Positions 16,310-21,316 of a DNA stretch of 21,316 nt are shown here, in pieces (positions within the stretch are counted from its first letter, which is position 1; each line of letters begins with the position of its first letter). A program made the translations under genes and the position numbers. The notes under the pieces were generated by a model. The model saw only the letters and a list, made by a program, of their open reading frames with translations, was not told the origin of the DNA and did no database searches. Source of the DNA: MESE01 sp036675035 (lineage in GTDB: Bacteria; Pseudomonadota; Gammaproteobacteria; Burkholderiales; Burkholderiaceae_D); assembly GCA_036675035.1 (NCBI GenBank), contig JAKFFO010000073.1, positions 1-21,316 of the forward strand, written 5' to 3'.

Positions 16310-17812
16310 ATGTCTACGCAAAAAAGTCTTGTCACTACTCCCAGGCTGATTGCAGTACTGCTCTCCACCGTGTTTGCCGGCACATCTCTGCTGCCGCTGT
16401 CAGCGTTCGCTGCAGAGCATGCAGCGCCTGTGGTCGCAGCCGCCGCAAAGAAGGCTTCGGTACAAAAGTATGTGCTGAAGACCGGCATGGCCGATGGAAA
16501 GATGGTTTACATGGACCAGAAGGGAAAGGTAAACCCGGTTCTGCGCGCCGCGGTCGGCGATACGGTTGAAATCGTCCTGTCGAGCGGAGAAGGCGCCGAG
16601 CATGACCTCGCCATTCCCGATCTCAAGATCGCATCAAAGAAATTCAATGGATCGAGTGGCCCGACCACACTGAAGTTCAAGGTTACGCAAGCCGGCAAAT
16701 TTGCCTACATCTGCACCATTCCAGGTCATCGCCAGATCGGCATGGAAGGTGTGCTTGAAGTGAGCGGACCGGCGACCGCCGCCGCGCCTGCTGCGTCGAT
16801 GCATGCCGGGACGTCCGGAACATCGGGATCGTCTGGAAGAGTTATTCCTGCCGCTCATGGATCAAGCGACCTTCGTCCTGCCGATCCGAATGCAGTCAGC
16901 GTGGTGATGAATCCGGCCGCAGTGCCGCAAGCAATCGGCAACCGGGCGCCGCAACTGGTCAAGTATCGTATCGAGACAGTCGAGCTGGTGGGCAAGCTGG
17001 ATAACGGCACAACATTCACCTACTGGACTTTCGACAAAAAAGTGCCTGGCCCGATGCTGCGCGTGCGTGCCGGCGACAGCGTCGAGCTGACGCTTGCCAA
17101 TGCCGCAAATAGCAAGGCGATTCACTCGATCGATCTGCATGCGGTCACCGGCGGACACGGCGGCGGCGAGCATACACAAGTCGCCCCCGGTACGGAAAAA
17201 ACAGTGACATTCAAGGCGCTCAAGCCAGGTCTGTATGTGTATCACTGCGCCACACCGTCCGTGCCGCACCACATCTCGGCCGGAATGTACGGGATGATCC
17301 TGGTCGAGCCGGAAGGCGGGTTGTCGAAAGTGGATCGCGAATACTACGTGATGCAGGGCGACCTATACACCAGCAAGGCTCACGGCGCGAAAGGCCATCA
17401 GGAATTCGATGCCGACAAGATGGCGGCTGAGTTGCCCGACTACTATGTGTTCAACGGTGCGGTCGGTGCGCTGTCGAAGGACAACAAGCTGACAGCGAAG
17501 GTCGGTGAAACGGTGCGGATCTACTTCGGCGTCGGCGGCCCGAACAAGATTTCATCGTTCCATGTGATCGGCGAAATCTTCGACAAGGTCTACAGCGAAG
17601 GCTCGCTGTCGGCGGCCAACCGCGACGTGCAAACCACGCTGGTCGCACCGGGCGGCGCCACCATCGTCGAGTTCAAGGTCGATTATCCCGGCACCTACAT
17701 GCTGGTCGACCATGCACTGTCCAGAGCTGGCAAGGGTCTGGTGGGCATGATGGAAGTGACCGGTCCGGCCGATGCGTCGATCTACAAGCCGGGCAAGGCA
17801 CCGGCACTGTAA
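16310..17812 (+). CDS. nirK: Copper nitrite reductase with N-terminal cupredoxin domain
   Basis: 500 residues. A Sec signal peptide ends near LPLSAFAA-EHA (about residue 35), giving a soluble periplasmic enzyme. Residues 50-153 form an extra plastocyanin/azurin-like domain with a full type 1 copper set: His98 (AEHDLAIP), Cys135, His140, Met145 (YICTIPGHRQIGMEG). A low-complexity Ala/Gly/Ser linker (154-180) leads to the NirK core. Core type 1 ligands: His272, Cys313, His321, Met326. Type 2 ligands: His277, His312, His468. Catalytic Asp275 (HSIDLHA) and His418 (SSFHVIGE) are present. The layout resembles Hyphomicrobium denitrificans NirK, in which the N-terminal cupredoxin is an added electron-transfer domain. 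The ATG at 16310 follows a weak AAGAAG site and is fixed by the signal peptide; the same frame extends back to 15944 without meaning. It is monocistronic between two strong terminators. Confidence 0.94.
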   Translation: MSTQKSLVTTPRLIAVLLSTVFAGTSLLPLSAFAAEHAAPVVAAAAKKASVQKYVLKTGMADGKMVYMDQKGKVNPVLRAAVGDTVEIVLSSGEGAEHDLAIPDLKIASKKFNGSSGPTTLKFKVTQAGKFAYICTIPGHRQIGMEGVLEVSGPATAAAPAASMHAGTSGTSGSSGRVIPAAHGSSDLRPADPNAVSVVMNPAAVPQAIGNRAPQLVKYRIETVELVGKLDNGTTFTYWTFDKKVPGPMLRVRAGDSVELTLANAANSKAIHSIDLHAVTGGHGGGEHTQVAPGTEKTVTFKALKPGLYVYHCATPSVPHHISAGMYGMILVEPEGGLSKVDREYYVMQGDLYTSKAHGAKGHQEFDADKMAAELPDYYVFNGAVGALSKDNKLTAKVGETVRIYFGVGGPNKISSFHVIGEIFDKVYSEGSLSAANRDVQTTLVAPGGATIVEFKVDYPGTYMLVDHALSRAGKGLVGMMEVTGPADASIYKPGKAPAL

Positions 17813-17839
17813 GCGGCGATACTTTCTGACGCCAGACAG

Positions 17840-17881
17840 TCCCTGCGGCTGCGCGAAGTGCGCAGCCGCAGGGATTTTTTT
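17840..17881 (+). terminator. Strong intrinsic terminator of the second nirK
   Basis: Perfect 15-bp stem TCCCTGCGGCTGCGC / GCGCAGCCGCAGGGA with loop GAAGT and seven T (17875-17881), 27 bp after the nirK stop. Confidence 0.93.
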
Positions 17882-17935
17882 GCAATTACACGGAAGTCAG
17901 AAATTTGGGCAACGGTCACACGGCGGCTACTTCTT

Positions 17936-18090
17936 GCCCTTCAAGGGGGCGGAGCAAGGAATTCGAGGGGCATTGCCCCTCGCTTGCGTAACGGATTGCG
18001 CTTGCAAGCGCAATTTCCTCGGTCGGGATGGGTTATATGCTGCGGACTTAACCCATCCCCACCCTAACCCTCCCTTGAAGGAGAGGGACG
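17936..18090. repeat. Palindrome-rich REP/MITE-like intergenic element
   Basis: Within 155 bp: CGAGGGGCA-T-TGCCCCTCG (17964-17982); the perfect 20-bp palindrome ATTGCGCTTGCAAGCGCAAT (17995-18014); and an 11-bp stem GGGATGGGTTA / TAACCCATCCC (18025-18035 and 18049-18059). The outer ends are related in inverted orientation: CCTTCAAGGGGG near 17939 and CTCCCTTGAAGG near 18071. No coding capacity. The layout suggests a non-autonomous dispersed element, but copy number in the genome is unknown. Confidence 0.6.
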
Positions 18091-18232
18091 AGACCGCCGA
18101 ACTGTCGTCTAAGTTACTGACTTCTGTGTAATGCGACATGTTGCCGCTTACAGGATGCGCGGTTCCAGCCATTAATAATGATGGCGGTCAAGCGATTTCA
18201 ATAAATTTTTTGGTAAGTTCGCCCGGCGATTT

Positions 18233-18246
18233 TTGATTTACATCAT
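18233..18246 (+). promoter_or_regulatory. FNR/ANR/DNR-type box of nrdJ
   Basis: TTGAT-TTAC-ATCAT matches the FNR consensus TTGAT-N4-ATCAA at 9 of 10 positions. Its centre is 41.5 bp before the start point predicted from the -10 at 18269-18274, the standard class II activator position. This predicts induction at low oxygen. Confidence 0.75.
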
Positions 18247-18268
18247 GTAATTTGATTTTTCCGGCGCA

Positions 18269-18274
18269 TAGAAT
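18269..18274 (+). promoter_or_regulatory. -10 hexamer of the nrdJ promoter
   Basis: TAGAAT differs from TATAAT at one position and lies 22 bp after the FNR box. It places transcription start at about 18281. There is no good -35 hexamer; the FNR-like box occupies that region, as expected for an activator-dependent promoter. Confidence 0.65.
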
Positions 18275-18280
18275 GAATTT

Positions 18281-18436
18281 TGCGTTCATTGAAGAACGCG
18301 ACGCGGGCAGAACGGAAACCGGATATTCGAATCTTATGACTTCAGCGCCACTCGTTCCGTCCCAGATCGGCCCGTCGTGCGCTGGAGCAGGCAAGTGGCT
18401 GCATCATCGCTTGCCGCATTCATCGATACGGAACGA
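18281..18436 (+). other. Structured 5' leader of nrdJ (predicted)
   Basis: A hairpin GCGTTC-ATTGAA-GAACGC (18282-18299) stands at the predicted transcript start. Further in, a perfect 9-bp long-range pair TCGTTCCGT (18352-18360) / ACGGAACGA (18428-18436) encloses an inner pair GGCAAG (18390-18395) / CTTGCC (18410-18415). I looked for cobalamin-riboswitch boxes because the enzyme uses B12 and found no convincing match. Confidence 0.45.
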
Positions 18437-18523
18437 ATCGTCGACCACGCCGTATTTCCGATATTTTCACGATAACCGATAACAACGAACCCGGCAGAAT
18501 GCACGGGCACAGAGGAGCCGTAT

Positions 18524-21316
18524 ATGCACAAAATGGAGAACGCCGCGATCGCACTGGCGGTACCGCAGGAAATATCCAAAGAAGTCCTGATCGAGAAATA
18601 TGCGAAGGGCGGCGAAACCGATATTGGCCAGGTGTGGGCGCGTGTCGCCAAGGCATTGGCCGAAGTCGAGGCACCGAAGGCGCGCAAAAAACATGCGGAC
18701 GAATTCCTGTGGGCGATGCAGCACGGCTTTATCCCGGCGGGACGCATCAGCAGCGCTGCTGGCACGGGCCTGCAGACCACGCTGATCAATTGCTTCGTGC
18801 AGCCGGTCGGCGACTCGATTACCGAATGCGTCGGTGACAAGCCGGGCATCTATACCGCGCTGGCGCAGGCAGCAGAAACCATGCGCCGCGGCGGTGGTGT
18901 CGGTTACAACTTTTCGGCAATCCGTCCCAAGGGCGCACGGGTGAAGGGCACCGGCAGCAGCGCATCGGGACCGATTTCGTACATGAAGGTGTTCGACCGC
19001 TCCTGTGAAACGGTCGAGTCCGCCGGCGCGCGTCGCGGCGCGCAGATGGCGGTAGTGAATGTCGATCACCCCGATATCTGCGATTTCATCACCGTCAAGC
19101 AGGAAAGAGGGCAACTGAACAATTTCAATGTGTCGGTCGGCGTGACCGATGCATTCATGCGTGCAGTCGAGGCGAATGCAGATTTCGAGCTGGCGCATGT
19201 GGCCGAACCCAATGACGAGATCCGGCAGGCCGGTGCCTATCAGCGCAGCGACGGCAAGTGGGTCTACCGTACCGTGCCGGCGCGCGAAGTGTGGGACCTG
19301 ATCATGAAAAGCACATACGCGGCGGCGGAGCCGGGCGTGTTGTACATCGATCGCATGAACCAGGAAAACAACCTGTCGTACTGTGAAGTGATCGAAGCCA
19401 CCAATCCGTGCGGAGAGCAGCCGTTGCCCGACTACGGCTGCTGCTGTCTCGGCAGCCTGAACCTGCCGGCTTATGTGGATGCGCCGTTTACTGCCGACGC
19501 GAAGTTCGACTTCGACCTGTTTGCGCGCGTGGTCGCGATTGCGGTGCGCATGCTCGACAATGTACTGACCGCGACGCGCTGGCCGCTCGAAGAGCAGTCG
19601 CGCGAAGCGGCCGCCAAGCGCCGCCTCGGTCTCGGCTTCACCGGACTGGGCGATGCGCTGATCATGCTGGGCCTGCGCTACGATTCGGAGCAGGGACGCA
19701 CGCTGGCAGCCGACATCGCCCGCGCGATGCGCGACACTGCCTACGGTGCATCGGTCGATCTGGCGAAGGAACGCGGTCCGTTCCCGCTGCTCGATGCCGA
19801 AAAATATCTGCAATCGGGTTTCGCGTCACGCCTGCCCGAAGAACTGAAGAACGACATCCGCACGCACGGGATACGCAACTCGCACCTGACGTCGATCGCT
19901 CCGACCGGCACCATTTCGCTGGCGTTTGCCGACAATGCATCGAACGGCATCGAACCGGCATTTTCCTGGTTCTACAACCGCGTCAAGCGGATGCCGGACG
20001 GCAGCAAGAAGGATTACACAGTCGAAGATCACGCGTATCGCATCTATCGCGCGATGGGATACGACACCGACAAGCTGCCCGATTATTTCGTGTCGGCGCT
20101 GGAGATTTCCGCTACCGACCACATGCTGATGGTCGCCGCGGTCGCGCCGTATGTCGATGCGGCGATTTCCAAGACGGTCAACGTGCCGGAGGATTATCCG
20201 TACGGCGATTTCCAGAACCTGTACCTGGAAGCCTGGCACAAGGGTTTGAAAGGCATCACCACCTACCGTCCCAACAGCGTACTCGGCGCGGTGCTGTCGG
20301 TGCCGGCCGCTGCGGCCGTCGCTGCACCGCAGCCGATTACGCTGTCCGAGCAGGACAAGCGGCTGGTACTGACCGAAGTCATGCGCTCGCCGCCACTCGC
20401 ATCACTGCGCTGGCCGTCGCGCCCGGGCCTTCCCGCCGGCGCATCGGGCTGGGTCAGCGAAACGATCCGCACGCCGCAGGGCGATTTCGCGGTGGTGGTT
20501 TCCGAACAGGGCGGCGTGCCTTTTGAAGTATGGGTACTCGGCGGTCAGCCGCCGCGCGGCCTCGATGCGATCGCCAAAACGCTGTCGACCGACATGCGCG
20601 CCAACGATCGCGGCTGGCTGCGCAAGAAGCTGTCGATGCTGGCCAATGCCTATGGCGATGCGTTCGAGATGCCAATGCCGCCGAACGGCCAGGTGATCCA
20701 GGTCCCGAGCACGACTGCGGCACTGGCCAAGCTGGTGGAGTGGCGCTATCACGAGCTGGGTGCGCTGGCGTCCGACAAGGACGATCCGGCCCCGGTGCTC
20801 GATGCGCTGTTCGCGCCGCATGAACCCAAGACCGGCACCGACGGCACGCTGGCATGGGTGACCGATGTCTATAATCCGGCAACCGAAGACGATTTCGTAC
20901 TGATGCTGAAAGAACTGCAGATGCCCGACGGCACACGCCGGCCATACAGCATGTGGCTGACCGGCGGCCATCCGCCGGCACTCGACGGTCTGTGCAAATT
21001 GCTCAGCCTCGACATGCGCGTGATCGATCCGGCCTGGATCGGCATGAAGTTGCGCAAGCTGCTGAACTACGCGGAGCCGCGCGGCGATTTTCTGGCGCGC
21101 ATTCCCGGCAGCGAAAAGCAGTCCAGCTATCCATCTACCGTGGCCTATATCGCACAACTGGTGATCCACCGCTACGCGATGCTCGGCATCCTGACCGAAA
21201 CCGGCGCGCCGGTGAAGGCAATGGGCGTGGTCACTGACGAGCCGACCCATCCGGCGAAAGCCAGCCCGGCCATTCACGGCAAACTGTGTCGTGAATGCGG
21301 CAATGCGGCGGTGATC
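18524..21316 (+). CDS. nrdJ: NrdJ, adenosylcobalamin-dependent (class II) ribonucleotide reductase, 3' end beyond window
   Basis: 931 codons are open to the window edge. The enzyme makes deoxyribonucleotides using a B12-generated thiyl radical and needs no oxygen. Cys90 (LINCFVQP) and Cys307 (YGCCCLG) match the reducible pair, and N294-P-C296-G-E298 is the radical site; these align with T. maritima NrdJ Cys134, Cys333 and Asn320-Cys322-Glu324. Further conserved runs are RRGGGVGYNFS, SIAPTGTISLAF and KGITTYRPNS. After about residue 640 two related segments of roughly 95-100 residues follow (about 653-746 and 789-889), then the start of a C-terminal CRECGN, the usual Cys-rich tail. The ATG at 18524 has GAGGAG 6 bp upstream; the ATG at 18533 is less well placed. 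The gene stands behind an FNR-like promoter, which suits anaerobic use. Only the last few tens of residues should be missing. Confidence 0.95.
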   Translation, partial: MHKMENAAIALAVPQEISKEVLIEKYAKGGETDIGQVWARVAKALAEVEAPKARKKHADEFLWAMQHGFIPAGRISSAAGTGLQTTLINCFVQPVGDSITECVGDKPGIYTALAQAAETMRRGGGVGYNFSAIRPKGARVKGTGSSASGPISYMKVFDRSCETVESAGARRGAQMAVVNVDHPDICDFITVKQERGQLNNFNVSVGVTDAFMRAVEANADFELAHVAEPNDEIRQAGAYQRSDGKWVYRTVPAREVWDLIMKSTYAAAEPGVLYIDRMNQENNLSYCEVIEATNPCGEQPLPDYGCCCLGSLNLPAYVDAPFTADAKFDFDLFARVVAIAVRMLDNVLTATRWPLEEQSREAAAKRRLGLGFTGLGDALIMLGLRYDSEQGRTLAADIARAMRDTAYGASVDLAKERGPFPLLDAEKYLQSGFASRLPEELKNDIRTHGIRNSHLTSIAPTGTISLAFADNASNGIEPAFSWFYNRVKRMPDGSKKDYTVEDHAYRIYRAMGYDTDKLPDYFVSALEISATDHMLMVAAVAPYVDAAISKTVNVPEDYPYGDFQNLYLEAWHKGLKGITTYRPNSVLGAVLSVPAAAAVAAPQPITLSEQDKRLVLTEVMRSPPLASLRWPSRPGLPAGASGWVSETIRTPQGDFAVVVSEQGGVPFEVWVLGGQPPRGLDAIAKTLSTDMRANDRGWLRKKLSMLANAYGDAFEMPMPPNGQVIQVPSTTAALAKLVEWRYHELGALASDKDDPAPVLDALFAPHEPKTGTDGTLAWVTDVYNPATEDDFVLMLKELQMPDGTRRPYSMWLTGGHPPALDGLCKLLSLDMRVIDPAWIGMKLRKLLNYAEPRGDFLARIPGSEKQSSYPSTVAYIAQLVIHRYAMLGILTETGAPVKAMGVVTDEPTHPAKASPAIHGKLCRECGNAAVI

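Larger units (their letters stand above)
17813..18523. other. 711-bp intergenic region: terminator, palindrome-rich element and nrdJ control region
   Basis: No supported gene. In order: the terminator at 17840-17881; a cluster of palindromes at 17936-18090; a short inverted repeat GCCAT / ATGGC at 18168-18185; the FNR-like box and -10 at 18233-18274; and a predicted nrdJ leader of about 243 nt with several helices. A small frame (18273-18482, 69 codons from ATG) begins inside the -10 hexamer and its product is unrecognisable, so I do not call it. Confidence 0.65.

Noticed and set aside
18273..18482. 69-codon frame between the nrdJ promoter and nrdJ
   Set aside because: Its ATG lies inside the predicted -10 hexamer, it has no ribosome site and its product is not recognisable.
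18281..18523. Cobalamin riboswitch in the nrdJ leader
   Set aside because: I looked for the B12-box and the other conserved boxes; the few similar words are out of order and do not fit. An Infernal search would settle it.
18467..19813. 448-codon minus-strand open frame opposite nrdJ
   Set aside because: The + strand here encodes conserved NrdJ without interruption; the antisense product is unrecognisable and typical of shadow frames.

Overview
The window looks like a chromosomal segment of a betaproteobacterium, probably Burkholderiales and perhaps Oxalobacteraceae. I infer this from the moderately high GC, dense ATGA-type gene overlaps and the nature of the proteins. All 18 supported genes are on the + strand. 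The first (nsrR) and the last (nrdJ) are cut by the window edges. No IS element, tRNA, rRNA or CRISPR array was seen.

Layout. 1-323: C-terminal part of the NO sensor NsrR. 444-1694: an acyl-CoA dehydrogenase. 2151-2576: rnk, a GreA-like nucleoside diphosphate kinase regulator. 2894-9356: a tightly packed SUF operon of Rrf2 regulator, sufB, sufC, sufD, sufS, sufU, sufT and a Rieske ferredoxin, most of it overlapping or nearly abutting, with a good sigma70-type promoter just upstream. 9551-10156: an FmdE-like protein of unknown role. 10256-11542: O-acetylhomoserine sulfhydrylase (metY), with a terminator behind it. 11632-13448: hemN plus a group 3 truncated haemoglobin. 13804-15713: a lipoprotein copper nitrite reductase carrying a C-terminal cytochrome c, overlapping a small exported CGVC protein with an HMA-like pattern, closed by a strong terminator. 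16310-17812: a second copper nitrite reductase, this one with an extra N-terminal cupredoxin domain, also closed by a strong terminator. 18524-end: adenosylcobalamin-dependent ribonucleotide reductase (nrdJ) behind a well-placed FNR-type promoter.

How the genes fit together. Most of the window suits life at low oxygen with nitrite and nitric oxide: NO sensing (NsrR), stress-tolerant Fe-S assembly (SUF), oxygen-independent haem synthesis (HemN), NO/O2 chemistry (truncated haemoglobin), nitrite reduction to NO (two NirK) and oxygen-independent dNTP synthesis (NrdJ). MetY supplies sulfur amino acids, and SufS uses cysteine.

The most interesting points are: the two adjacent nitrite reductases with different built-in electron-entry domains on opposite ends of the same core; the overlapping CGVC protein, a candidate copper or redox maturation factor; the nrdJ control region (FNR-like box centred 41.5 bp from a predicted start, then a structured leader of about 243 nt); and a roughly 150-bp palindrome-rich element between the second nirK and nrdJ.
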